Shown here piece after piece: positions 26,946-36,316 of a DNA stretch of 64,000 nt. A program made the translations under genes and the position numbers. Location of the stretch: the NCBI RefSeq assembly GCF_002304005.1, contig NZ_MRCQ01000002.1, positions 186,001-250,000 of the forward strand, read 5' to 3'. The DNA is from Flavobacterium sp. ACN6. GTDB taxonomy: Bacteria > Bacteroidota > Bacteroidia > Flavobacteriales > Flavobacteriaceae. Under the pieces are notes generated by a model that worked only from the letters and a program-made list of their open reading frames with translations, searched no databases and was not told the DNA's origin. Positions within the stretch are counted from its first letter, which is position 1. Every line of letters begins with the position of its first letter.

Positions 26946-29252
26946 TTAATTCATTGACTTTAAATTCACTCTTTTTTGAGTTAAATTATAATTTTTGAAT
27001 TTATACCTTATAAATGAAGACATCATTTCTTCGTGAGTAGAAATAATTATTTGATTTTTATTAAATTCATTCCTTAATAGTTCTACAAATCCAACTACAT
27101 TTAATTCATCCATAGTTTGAACTGGATCGTCTATTAATACAATTTTATTTTTAGAATATTTTTTATGTAGAGCAAGAGTAAATGCTATTATTAAAGCTGA
27201 CAACTGTCCTGAACTCATTGAAAATACAGCGTCAAAAGTTTTTGCTGGATTTGTTTGAAATCGTATACCATTTTTATCAGAATAGATAAACAAACCAAGG
27301 CCTCCTTGAAAATCCTGCATTATTCTTCCTGAATATATATGAAAAATTATTTCAATATCCTTAATAACTTTTTTTTGATATTTCTTCAATGATTTATCAT
27401 AGACATCTTTCATGCCTTTCAATTGCTTACTTAATTTTTCAGCATTTTTAAATTTGGTTTCTTTAATCTCAAGTTCTTTATTCTTTTCAATTAAAATATC
27501 ACTTTGCAATATAGAATAGTTATATTTTAAATAACGAGTTTTCTTTTTGAGCATATCAAGATCAACCTTTTCCAAAGCTTCATAATTATTATCAAAGTAT
27601 TCATTAAAATACTCTCTAAAATAATTTTGAATTTTTTCTATTTCGAAATCTCTTCTATTATCCTTTAATGCTAAGATTAATTTTTCTAGTTCAATTTCAT
27701 GGTCCATTTTCTTTATCTGACTTAGATATGAAACATAATTAAAATCAATTTTAGAAAAATTTAGAATCAAATTATTAAACTTTATCAATTCGAAAGAGCA
27801 TAATTTGTCAATAAATTGGACATCTACTTTACTCTCTGTTAGATCATTAGTAATATCATTAATTATATCACTAACTATTTCATTTTTAAACTCCTCAAGT
27901 CTTTCATTGAATTTTTTACTTTTAACCCCAGTAACCTCCTCTAAATTATCAGATTGAATGGAAATATTTATCAACAATTCATCAATATCCCCCCAATCGT
28001 TACCACATAATAAGCAATTCCCTGAAATTTCACCTTCCTCTTCTTTTAATTTTTCAATATTTTTTATTAATTTTTCTCTAGAATCATTAATATTAGAATA
28101 AATAGTCTCTAAACTATTTAATTCTTCAATTTCCTTTTTTAGTATTTCAAATTCATCTCTAAAATCATCAATTAAATCTGAATCTAAAAAGCTAAAATTG
28201 TCAAAATCATATTCAAAAAATTCATCCTCTAAATCATCAATTGAAAATTCTTTTAATTTTTCTAAATAAGTTAATTTTTGATTGTAGCTTTTTTTTGCTT
28301 TTAACAATTCATCCTTTTCTTCTATAAAAGCGTAGAATCGTAAAAAATCATTAAGTAAAATTTCATCTCTTAATAAAGAATTTATTGTTTCATTATGCAT
28401 ATAATCTTTGAACAAGGATTTATTGACTATAAAATAATCCAATTGTGTCATTATTCCATCTTCGTCAAATAAATCTTTATATGACAAAATATTATAATCG
28501 AAATCAGGCTCATCCCAAAAAATGTCTTTCTCAGAAAACAATTTAATAAATTCTGTTTCTTCAAAATCTTTGGCTAATATTTCTTGAATTTGCTTAATCT
28601 CAGATTTTAATTCACTAATAATCAACCCTTCACTTTCACTACAAATTTTATCTATTTTTTGTTTTAATATTTTTATCACCTCAATCTTATTTTCAAACTC
28701 TGAAACATTAAAAAGATGAGAGATATGCTGTTTTCTATTCTTATCTTGATTTTTAAGCAAAAACAAACTGTCTTCTTGCTCTATATAATTTAAATATTTG
28801 AAATTTTCTTTATAGTTTCCCCCAAAGATGTTGCTCAAAAAATCTTCTTCATTTGCTATAAGTATTCTTTCTTGCGAATCAAAATTGTCTTTTTCATATA
28901 AATGATAGATAGAAAAATCAACTCTATTACTTAAGTCATTTGTTTTTGCAATTCTTTCTAAAAAATAACTCGTTGAATCTTTAACAAATTCAATACATAC
29001 GACAATATCACCACTAGCTCCTTCATTATAAAAGGGATGTTCTTCATATGATTCCCTACCATCTACAATCAGCTTTTGTAACTCATTGTATCTTCTTATA
29101 CTTCCCGTAAATAATAACTCAATAGCATCATACAAAGAAGTTTTGCCAAATCCATTAGGTCCATCAAAAATAATTAAATCTGAAGAGCTAAAGTCAACTG
29201 TTATTTCTTTAAAGACTTTAAAGTTTTGTATTTTTATCCTTTTAATTTCCAT
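26946..29252 (-). CDS. Rad50/SMC-like ABC ATPase of a Lamassu/ABC-3C system (LmuB-like)
   Basis: The 768-residue ATPase has Walker A GPNGFGKT (31-38) and coiled coil from about 180 to 640, broken by CLLC (413-416), a zinc-hook-like CxxC. The ABC signature SSGQ (679-682) and Walker B IVLIDDPVQTMDE (704-716) close the head. The layout equals that of Rad50. Its two upstream partners fit the three-component ABC (ABC-3C)/Lamassu architecture, in which the SMC-like protein senses foreign DNA and releases the nuclease. The gene overlaps the upstream middle component by 11 nt. Base composition is visibly more AT-rich than in core genes, a sign of transfer. Confidence 0.83.
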   Translation of the reverse strand: MEIKRIKIQNFKVFKEITVDFSSSDLIIFDGPNGFGKTSLYDAIELLFTGSIRRYNELQKLIVDGRESYEEHPFYNEGASGDIVVCIEFVKDSTSYFLERIAKTNDLSNRVDFSIYHLYEKDNFDSQERILIANEEDFLSNIFGGNYKENFKYLNYIEQEDSLFLLKNQDKNRKQHISHLFNVSEFENKIEVIKILKQKIDKICSESEGLIISELKSEIKQIQEILAKDFEETEFIKLFSEKDIFWDEPDFDYNILSYKDLFDEDGIMTQLDYFIVNKSLFKDYMHNETINSLLRDEILLNDFLRFYAFIEEKDELLKAKKSYNQKLTYLEKLKEFSIDDLEDEFFEYDFDNFSFLDSDLIDDFRDEFEILKKEIEELNSLETIYSNINDSREKLIKNIEKLKEEEGEISGNCLLCGNDWGDIDELLINISIQSDNLEEVTGVKSKKFNERLEEFKNEIVSDIINDITNDLTESKVDVQFIDKLCSFELIKFNNLILNFSKIDFNYVSYLSQIKKMDHEIELEKLILALKDNRRDFEIEKIQNYFREYFNEYFDNNYEALEKVDLDMLKKKTRYLKYNYSILQSDILIEKNKELEIKETKFKNAEKLSKQLKGMKDVYDKSLKKYQKKVIKDIEIIFHIYSGRIMQDFQGGLGLFIYSDKNGIRFQTNPAKTFDAVFSMSSGQLSALIIAFTLALHKKYSKNKIVLIDDPVQTMDELNVVGFVELLRNEFNKNQIIISTHEEMMSSFIRYKFKNYNLTQKRVNLKSMN

Positions 29253-29940
29253 TTTGATTTAGTACAATGATTAACTGTTCATAGATTTCATTTTCAGGCA
29301 TTTCAATTAGTTCTTCTTTTGTTCTTTCAAATAAATCTAACGTTAAAGTATCATTAAGATTCTTATATATGCTATCATCAATTTTAGCCTTATTGCTTTC
29401 TGTCAAATCTAATAATCCATCAACTTGATTAGCCTTTATCATTACAAAAGGTATCTTATGAGCAATTCTATATAATAAGGATTCAAAATTATTATTATTT
29501 ATACTAGTCTTATGATACTCAAAAACCTCTTCTGTCAATATTTTCTTTTCAATAAAATCCCTAATATTCAACCCGCTAATATTTATCGCTTCAATCAGTT
29601 TCTCCTTCTCTTCTTCCGTATATAGTAAAACTTGTTTTTTGAACAAATATGGATTTTCTTCTATATCAATTATCTGATCCTTATTTACTGCATCTAAAGA
29701 AATTGGCTTGTGTAATATCAATAAACTAGCATTTTTTTCAAACCATTCATTTTTAACCTTTTCTTTTGCTTGCACAAAATAATCAGCCTGTTTTTCAAGC
29801 AATGAACTTAAATCACTGGATTCAACTACCATCCAATAACTATGAACATTTTCATCTTTGAAATAATATACTGGACCTAAATCACTAAGTACACTTTCTA
29901 ATCCTATATCAATAAGCAACCTATCAATTATTGTTTTCAT
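29242..29940 (-). CDS. ABC-3C middle component (LmuC-like)
   Basis: The 232-residue protein has no recognised catalytic motif. It starts MKTIIDRLLIDIGLE, contains SYWMVVESSDLSSLLEKQ and ends with a helical acidic stretch. Size, position between the nuclease-like and Rad50-like genes, and the overlap with the ATPase are exactly those of ABC-3C middle components, which bridge ATPase and effector. The identity therefore rests mostly on context. It begins 4 nt after the upstream gene ends. Confidence 0.68.
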   Translation of the reverse strand: MKTIIDRLLIDIGLESVLSDLGPVYYFKDENVHSYWMVVESSDLSSLLEKQADYFVQAKEKVKNEWFEKNASLLILHKPISLDAVNKDQIIDIEENPYLFKKQVLLYTEEEKEKLIEAINISGLNIRDFIEKKILTEEVFEYHKTSINNNNFESLLYRIAHKIPFVMIKANQVDGLLDLTESNKAKIDDSIYKNLNDTLTLDLFERTKEELIEMPENEIYEQLIIVLNQNGN

Positions 29941-29944
29941 TTTA

Positions 29945-31222
29945 TCAATTTAATTTTCTTTTAGCCTCTTCAAGAGGTATAAGCGATACTTTACGCCAGT
30001 TAGTAATTTTTGTATAAATGGTATCATCATCTTCTACTTTAAAAATATTTGAAGCTTCTTTTTCTAAAGATTCAACTTGGCATCCTTCAGTAATTATATA
30101 ATCACTATTAAATGGAATATCAACTAAAGTATCTAATGCAACATTTACAATCTTCTCGCTAATCTTTTTCTTACTGTTGCTTGTATCAGACACATCAATT
30201 GTTGATGGAAAATATCTTTTGTTATCTACGCAAATCCAGCCGACCTTATTTATTGTATCTTTATCAGAATCTCTTAGTTCTTTAAGAATTAATGCAAGAG
30301 CACCTTTAAATTCATCAATATTTAACGAATTATCTTTATATTCTTGTAAGGTCGAAAATTTAACATTTCTGTGGGGCATAATATTTTGTAAAAATATCTG
30401 AAATTCAACATCCGTTAACCCATTAAAATATATTAAATAATTGGAAAGTTTCTCCTTAGTTTCGCCATCAATTTCCTCTTCAAGATCAAAGCAAAATTCT
30501 TGAAAATATCTATTTAAATCATATCTCAAAACTTGTCGATAATAATTTGAATCATAAATTTTAGCATTAATATCTGAGTTTAATTCTGCAACAAAATTAT
30601 TTAAGGGAATTGTAAAGTAATAAGCTCCTTCGTTTATTGTTAAACCATTTCTTCTATGATTATTTGCATGAACAGCAATAATCTGACTAGTAATTAACTC
30701 TTCTAATGTTTCACTCATTAGTGAAACGTACTCTGGATTATTACTTTCCGCTAACTTTCCAAGGTTCCTTAAACATTCTTGAGTTTTTACGTTTATTTTA
30801 TTTTGCAAATTTTCAATTTTACAAAATGGTTCTCGATCATATTCATATATAGAAATTGTGGGATGATCAGTTTCTATTTCCAACTTTGTCTTTTCATTTT
30901 CTGTTGCCAAATGGAAATATGCATTTCTTTCACATGGAAAACTAATCTTTCTTCTTTCTAGCTTTTCAAAAGCTTCTTGATATGCTGAATAAAAATGACT
31001 CTTCATTGCCTTAACTTGGTGCAAACTAACTGGAATCAGAGCACCACCATCATATCTAATAATTGCAAAATCTTCAAGTGAATCAAGTTGCAAATAAAAC
31101 TCATCAACGTTCTCGTTTAGGATTAATGTGAGAACATGAAGAAGAGCTATTTTTCCTTGGTAGATGAAGCCACTCCATGTATCGGCGGCAGAATGAATAT
31201 CATTAGGATTTGTTGTCAGCAT
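29945..31222 (-). CDS. Cap4-like nuclease effector of a Lamassu/ABC-3C system (LmuA-like)
   Basis: The 425-residue protein begins with DTWSGFIYQGKIALLHVL, LEDFAIIRYDG (D51) and VSLHQVKAMKSH (QVK 69-71). This is the Cap4/DUF4297-like dsDNA endonuclease pattern (GFxYQ...ED...QVK). The remaining 300 residues are helical and correspond to the C-terminal domain that docks on the ATPase in ABC-3C effectors. It is the first gene of the operon. A 24-bp palindrome lies 62-85 nt upstream of its start. The exact subtype cannot be confirmed without a profile search. Confidence 0.74.
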   Translation of the reverse strand: MLTTNPNDIHSAADTWSGFIYQGKIALLHVLTLILNENVDEFYLQLDSLEDFAIIRYDGGALIPVSLHQVKAMKSHFYSAYQEAFEKLERRKISFPCERNAYFHLATENEKTKLEIETDHPTISIYEYDREPFCKIENLQNKINVKTQECLRNLGKLAESNNPEYVSLMSETLEELITSQIIAVHANNHRRNGLTINEGAYYFTIPLNNFVAELNSDINAKIYDSNYYRQVLRYDLNRYFQEFCFDLEEEIDGETKEKLSNYLIYFNGLTDVEFQIFLQNIMPHRNVKFSTLQEYKDNSLNIDEFKGALALILKELRDSDKDTINKVGWICVDNKRYFPSTIDVSDTSNSKKKISEKIVNVALDTLVDIPFNSDYIITEGCQVESLEKEASNIFKVEDDDTIYTKITNWRKVSLIPLEEAKRKLN

Positions 31223-31283
31223 TTAAAGAAATTTAGCAACTAAAATAAACTATTATATTCATTTAAACATTAAAATTGTAAGG

Positions 31284-31307
31284 TTAGTTTTAACAAGTTA
31301 AAACTAA
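31284..31307. promoter_or_regulatory. Perfect palindrome upstream of the Lamassu-like operon
   Basis: Arms TTAGTTTTAAC and GTTAAAACTAA (11 bp each, 2-nt spacer) sit 62 nt before the LmuA-like ATG. It is a candidate operator for a dimeric repressor. AT-rich tandem units (ATATAATTAA) follow at 31310-31340. Confidence 0.5.
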
Positions 31308-31360
31308 ATACAATAATTAAATATAATTAAATATAATTAAAGTATAAAAAAGTGAAGAAT

Positions 31361-31705
31361 TCAATTGAAACTGTAAATCACTTTTTCTAATTCTTTATTT
31401 AAAAAACTATCAAACAAATAGTTATACATAAAATCCGTAAAATACTCATCTTCCAACTCTTCCTCAAATTCAGCAGTAAACTTTTCCAAAGTATTTTCGA
31501 AAAATATAGATTGATATTGCACTTTATAGCGTTCATAATTTTCAGCCAAGCTTAGGTATATTTGAGTTAAAGATTGTTTATTCAATTGATCGTCTCGTTT
31601 CTCTAAATTGCATTGGCTTAAAAACTCTATGCTATCAGATATAAATTCTGTTGCAGTTGTTCCCAATCCTTTATTAGTTTCCCATTCTGGAAAAGAAATA
31701 TACAT
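31361..31705 (-). CDS. Hypothetical protein, possibly N-terminally frameshifted
   Basis: The 114-residue acidic protein begins MYISFPEWETNKGLG and ends ELEKVIYSFN; it matches nothing I recognise. The same frame stays open upstream with a protein-like stretch (RTFRYGVIQRIIHF) but lacks a start. A good start (ATG at 31771-31773, encoding MSAFE) lies in another frame. One extra A near 31755-31761 would join them into a protein of about 136 residues. Either the internal ATG is real or the gene has a 1-nt deletion. Confidence 0.5.
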   Translation of the reverse strand: MYISFPEWETNKGLGTTATEFISDSIEFLSQCNLEKRDDQLNKQSLTQIYLSLAENYERYKVQYQSIFFENTLEKFTAEFEEELEDEYFTDFMYNYLFDSFLNKELEKVIYSFN

Positions 31706-31925
31706 GAAATGAATGATTCTTTGAATAACTCCGTATCTGAATGTTCTTTCATTAGAATTTCAAATGCGCTCATAACAAAGATTTTAGTTTATAATAAAGA
31801 ATTGGTTTAATATAATTAAAATAATGTTCAACAGTAAATATTATCCATCTAACCACTTATAGCTAAAAAAACAAATACGGCTCCTATACAGGAAACCGCA
31901 CTCATCAAACTAATTCAAAACTAAA

Positions 31926-32447
31926 TTATAAACTTGCTTTTACTTCGCCGCAGGTCAGCATATTTTTTGGGTAGTAAGGATTTTTAATTTCTTTGCTGTC
32001 ACTTACCCACTCCGCACTGGTCATTGGGCAGACTTGCAGAAATAATGCAGTATCTTCTGCCTTGAATTTTGGTGCTAGATCCCAAAACTTTACAGAAAGT
32101 GATTGAAAAAATTTACGCTGTTTGTTGATGTTTTTAGTTGCGCCAACTTCAGCAGCAAGTTGTATAATTTCTTTTCTTGCTGTAGTTGCTTCGTTCATTT
32201 TTTCAAGAGTCAGTTTTTTAAACTTAAAGTTTTGTAATGATTTTTGTAATGCAGCCGCATTCTTAACCACTGCCAGACTATCTGAAATTAAAAGGTTGTT
32301 TTTTAAAGCCAGATAATTGTTAGTGATTTCCTTTTTTTGGGCTTCACGTTTTACTGCTAATTCAGGAGCGACTTCTTCTTTTGATGTTAACTGAGCGTGT
32401 GCCAGACTGCTTAAGAAAATTAAGGCTATGACTAATACATTTTTCAT
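31926..32447 (-). CDS. DUF3347-domain secreted protein
   Basis: The 173-residue protein has a signal peptide (MKNVLVIALIFLSSLAHAQ), a helical body and the C-terminal CPMTSAEWVSDSKEIKNPYY ... MLTCGEV. This is the CPM...NPY...MLxCGxV signature of DUF3347, found at the end of CusB-like metal-efflux adaptors and in copper-related periplasmic proteins. The Cys/Met pairs suggest Cu binding, not proven. Its ATG overlaps the stop of the metalloprotease gene by 4 nt, so the two are translationally coupled. Confidence 0.8.
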   Translation of the reverse strand: MKNVLVIALIFLSSLAHAQLTSKEEVAPELAVKREAQKKEITNNYLALKNNLLISDSLAVVKNAAALQKSLQNFKFKKLTLEKMNEATTARKEIIQLAAEVGATKNINKQRKFFQSLSVKFWDLAPKFKAEDTALFLQVCPMTSAEWVSDSKEIKNPYYPKNMLTCGEVKASL

Positions 32448-34882
32448 ATCGTGGTTTTATTGAGTTTATTGATGATTTTATCTATTTCTATCAAAATACT
32501 TTCGTAATGTTCTTTGTTCAAATCTGCTGCTCCAGTCATTAAGTTTGTTACGTCGTCTCTTAATTTTAAAAGATGCTGTTTGGCATACAATCTCACATCA
32601 CTGCGCTGCGCTGTGTTCAAAGCTCTAGTACCTTCTGCTTCTTTTGGCAATAACAAGAGGTATAACTTATCAATGTAGCTGCGCTGCAAACTGCGTCTGT
32701 AAAAATCTAATTTCTCGTTTCCACTCAATTTTACCCAAACTGTTTGCTGTAAATCGTTTAAAAACTCTGGAACGGTGTAAGCTCCTTCAGACTGCATTGA
32801 TTTTAAACTGATGTTATACAGCATACCAGAACTCAATAACATATTTAAAACCTGATTCTGCTGGTCTGCAATTTGATCTTCCGTTTTTAAAGCAATATAT
32901 TGATCGATTTCCTGTGGATACATCCAAAGCGGCGCAACAAACAATTGTCTTCCAACATAATCCACAGCCGCTTTCACTTTGGCTTTAGGAACTGACTTAT
33001 ATACTACACCTTTTTCATCGACAGTTCTTTTGGTTACGTAATTATTTCCAATATTTTTTAGTACATGATACAAGTACAATCCATATTGTTTTACGACTGC
33101 TTTGTGCATATCTGATAAATTATCATAAGCATCGTTAGGCTGATATGTCCATTGAATCAAATTAGGAACAACGCGTTTCAAATTCTTGATTCCGTAATCA
33201 CTTGCAGCTACAGAATCATCACTAAGATCTTCTGTCTGGCTGCGTGGATCTTCGTCTTTTCCTTCGCCTCCAAACCATAATTTAGGATTGGCGGTTAAAC
33301 TATCAGTCGTTAATTTGGCAAGTGCAGTTTCTTCTTCAAACTCATCTTTCGCTTTTGAAAAATAAGTATATCCCCATTTTACAGCCCATTTGTCGTAAGC
33401 TCCAATACGCGGGTAAATTCCTTTTGGGCTAATATTATCTTCTGGCTGTGCCACATAATTAAATCGGGCATAATCCATAATAGAAACGGTATGGCCATTT
33501 GCTTCAACCCATTTCTTATCTCTTAATTTTTCTACCGGAGTAGCACTGCTGGCTCCCATATTATGACGCAATCCAATTGTATGTCCAATTTCGTGAGAAG
33601 AGACAAAACGAATTAGCTGTCCCATTAATTCATCATCTAAATGCATTTTTCTAGCTCTTGGATCTAAAGGTCCAGCTTGGATCATGTACCATCTCTGCAC
33701 CAATTTCATCACATTATGATACCATCCTACATGACTTTCGATGATTTCGCCGCTTCTTGGATCGCTTACTCTCGGCCCATACGCATTTGGTGTTTCCGAT
33801 GCATAATATCTCACTACAGAATATCTGGCATCTTCTAAACTCATTGATGGATCATCTTCCGGCCATTCTTTACCTACAATTGCATTTTTAAAACCAGCGG
33901 CTTCAAATGCTTTTTGCCAGTCGTTGATTCCGGCAATTAGGTAAGGTCTCCATTTTTTTGGCGTTGCTGGATCGATGTAATAAACGATTTGTTTTTTGGG
34001 TTCAACCAATTCTCCGTTTAGATATTTCTTAATATCCTTGTCCTTTGGCTCCAGACGATAACGCTGAATGATATATTTTGTTTGAGCACGTTGTTCATCA
34101 TCATCAAACAAAACATATTTATTAGCGAAAAAGCCCACTCTTTCATCTGCAAAACGTTTGCGCATTGGCGTTTTAGGAAGCAGTACAATTGAGGTATTCA
34201 ATCGTAATGTTACGCTTCCGCTGCTTGATGTCGCATTAGTATACGTTTTTGTAGTTTTTACTTCGATATTAATCGGATAAGTATCTACAGTTTCGACGAA
34301 AGATTTATCATCGGCAAGCGAGGTTATTTTTTTCTCTGTTTTCTCTTTACTTTCTATAGAAAACATAGGATTATCTTTCTTGAAAATATCGGTTACATCA
34401 ATAACAACATTGCCATTATCAGGATTGGTTGTTTTTATTGGAAAAGCAGCTGCAATTGGATTTTCATTACTTCCTGCCAATGCTTTTGCCAGCATCGAAT
34501 CGGCATTGCGAACATCTTGTTTGTATTGCAGAGATCTTAAATAGACTGTATTATTAGCCCCTTTTTCAAAATAAATAGTCTGTTCGTTTGCTTTTTCTCC
34601 ACCAAAACGTCCAAAACCTTCAGGAGTCGAAAGATATCTGGTTACTACCAGCATATATCTGTTAAATAAGCTGTCTGGAATTTGAAAGTAATATTTAGTA
34701 TCCACCTGACTTACAACAAATAATCCCGATTTACTTTTAGCTTTATCGGTAATTACTTTATTATAAGCCTGCATGCCTTTGGACTGCGTACTGGTACTAT
34801 CTGCTTTTTTTTCTGGAGTCTGAGCAAAACCATGCTGGTGAACAGCCACCAGCATGATTAATAAAATAAATAATTTCTTCAT
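32444..34882 (-). CDS. Large secreted zinc metalloprotease (DUF5117/DUF4953 type)
   Basis: The 812-residue protein has a signal peptide (MKKLFILLIMLVAVHQHGFAQ), an N-terminal beta-rich region with GLFVVSQVDTKYYFQIPDSL, and the zinc site HEIGHTIGLRHNMGAS (HExxHxxGxxH). The extended motif places it with metzincin-like peptidases of the DUF5117/DUF4953 family in Bacteroidetes. It starts 6 nt after SusD ends, so it belongs to the SusCD operon and may process the imported or bound substrate outside the cytoplasm. Confidence 0.87.
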   Translation of the reverse strand: MKKLFILLIMLVAVHQHGFAQTPEKKADSTSTQSKGMQAYNKVITDKAKSKSGLFVVSQVDTKYYFQIPDSLFNRYMLVVTRYLSTPEGFGRFGGEKANEQTIYFEKGANNTVYLRSLQYKQDVRNADSMLAKALAGSNENPIAAAFPIKTTNPDNGNVVIDVTDIFKKDNPMFSIESKEKTEKKITSLADDKSFVETVDTYPINIEVKTTKTYTNATSSSGSVTLRLNTSIVLLPKTPMRKRFADERVGFFANKYVLFDDDEQRAQTKYIIQRYRLEPKDKDIKKYLNGELVEPKKQIVYYIDPATPKKWRPYLIAGINDWQKAFEAAGFKNAIVGKEWPEDDPSMSLEDARYSVVRYYASETPNAYGPRVSDPRSGEIIESHVGWYHNVMKLVQRWYMIQAGPLDPRARKMHLDDELMGQLIRFVSSHEIGHTIGLRHNMGASSATPVEKLRDKKWVEANGHTVSIMDYARFNYVAQPEDNISPKGIYPRIGAYDKWAVKWGYTYFSKAKDEFEEETALAKLTTDSLTANPKLWFGGEGKDEDPRSQTEDLSDDSVAASDYGIKNLKRVVPNLIQWTYQPNDAYDNLSDMHKAVVKQYGLYLYHVLKNIGNNYVTKRTVDEKGVVYKSVPKAKVKAAVDYVGRQLFVAPLWMYPQEIDQYIALKTEDQIADQQNQVLNMLLSSGMLYNISLKSMQSEGAYTVPEFLNDLQQTVWVKLSGNEKLDFYRRSLQRSYIDKLYLLLLPKEAEGTRALNTAQRSDVRLYAKQHLLKLRDDVTNLMTGAADLNKEHYESILIEIDKIINKLNKTTI

Positions 34883-34887
34883 TATAA

Positions 34888-36312
34888 TTAAAATGGAACC
34901 TTTTCGTCAGTATTCAAGGTAAGTTTAGGATTCTTTTGCAGTACAGATAAAGGAAATGGTACAATGTACAATCGAGAGTTAGGCTGTAACGTGTACGTTT
35001 TTTGAGGAACAGTCTTGTTTACAATTGGAAATACTCTCGTAACCGTTTTTGCATATTCTGTTTCGGTATTTAATCTTTTCAAATCGAAAAAACGGTTGAA
35101 ACCTAAAAGCAATTCTTTTCTGCGTTCGTTTACAACAAGTTCCATTGTTTCCTTTCTTGTTGCTGGGACAGCTAAATTTACTGTACCAGATAAAATGCGT
35201 TTTGCTCTCAATGTATTTAAAACCGCAACTGCTTCATTAAATTTATTGTCTCTCGCATAACATTCTGCCAGCATTAAATATACTTCGGTAGTTTTCATCC
35301 CAACTGTAGGATAAAAGAATCTGGTGTACTGTGTTGCCCAATAAGCTGTATTTGAACCTTGATCTAGATTGGTTGCGCTTGTTGAATTGAAAAACAAATT
35401 AAAACGTGCATCATTAGTACCAAATAAAGTTCGCAGCTCTGGACTGATGATATAACTTTGTGCAAAATTCATCTCGTTGTAACCAGTCATGTACATATAA
35501 CTCAAAACCTCAACATTATTTGCTGCTGGAACGGCAAGTGCCGTTGGTCCGCCTTGTGTGTCATAAGCAACCATATCAAATATTTGACTGTTATAACTTA
35601 GTGATTTTTCTGCAGCTGCCTGAGCGTTGGCAATTTCACGTTTAAACAAATGAACTTTAGCTTTAAATGCATACGCAAATGCTAATGATGGATGGTAAAC
35701 GTCAATTGGTTTTTCCTGAAGATAAGGTAATGCATCTTCTATATCTTTCTGAATAAAATCGTAAACCTGTGCTACAGTTGATTTTGAAGGCTGTGCTTCT
35801 AAATCAAATTTATCCATAATGCAAATTCCGCCATCTGTGGCTGCCGTCTGCGGATCATATCCTTTAGCATAAGTGTTTATCAATAAAAAATGATCGTAAG
35901 CTCTATAGATTTTAGCTTCTGCTTTTGCTAAACGTTTAGTGTTTTCATCACCTTTGCTTTCGTCTACTAATGAAATAATCGTATTCCATCTGTTAATGTA
36001 AGTGTAAGCCTGATTGTAAAAGCTGGAACTTCCAAGTAAGGAAACTCTATCGACACTTTCGTCAAAAGTAAAATTGATAATATCAATGTTTGGAGTTCTT
36101 CCAATCACGTTTGCTTCTCTCATCCATTGATCGTCTGATAAATATTGAAAGTTATTGATTGGATAACCTCTGTTTGGAAGCGATACCAGTTCAAGAAATT
36201 GTTCTGGTGTCTCAATAACTAAAGCTCCTTTTGGTGTAATTTCGGTATAATCTTCGCATGATGCTACTGTTAACATCATCAACGACAGCAGTGTTATATA
36301 TATCTGTTTCAT
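34888..36312 (-). CDS. SusD/RagB-family nutrient-binding lipoprotein
   Basis: The 474-residue protein starts at the ATG at 36312, giving MKQIYITLLSLMMLTVASCED with a lipobox Cys. SusD-type segments include RAYDHFLLINTYAKGYDP (TPR-like helices) and the C-terminal TTEVYLMLAECYARDNKFNEAVAVLN and NERRKELLLGFNRFFDLKRL. It caps the SusC receptor encoded 4 nt upstream. The ligand is unknown. The neighbouring metalloprotease makes a peptide or protein product possible. Confidence 0.88.
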   Translation of the reverse strand: MKQIYITLLSLMMLTVASCEDYTEITPKGALVIETPEQFLELVSLPNRGYPINNFQYLSDDQWMREANVIGRTPNIDIINFTFDESVDRVSLLGSSSFYNQAYTYINRWNTIISLVDESKGDENTKRLAKAEAKIYRAYDHFLLINTYAKGYDPQTAATDGGICIMDKFDLEAQPSKSTVAQVYDFIQKDIEDALPYLQEKPIDVYHPSLAFAYAFKAKVHLFKREIANAQAAAEKSLSYNSQIFDMVAYDTQGGPTALAVPAANNVEVLSYMYMTGYNEMNFAQSYIISPELRTLFGTNDARFNLFFNSTSATNLDQGSNTAYWATQYTRFFYPTVGMKTTEVYLMLAECYARDNKFNEAVAVLNTLRAKRILSGTVNLAVPATRKETMELVVNERRKELLLGFNRFFDLKRLNTETEYAKTVTRVFPIVNKTVPQKTYTLQPNSRLYIVPFPLSVLQKNPKLTLNTDEKVPF

Positions 36313-36316
36313 TTTT

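Noticed and set aside
31800..31930. att site or direct repeat of the ssrA 3' end at the right island border
   Set aside because: No match to GGTTCGATTCCCGG or CGGCGACTCC was found; CGGCTCC is too short to count.
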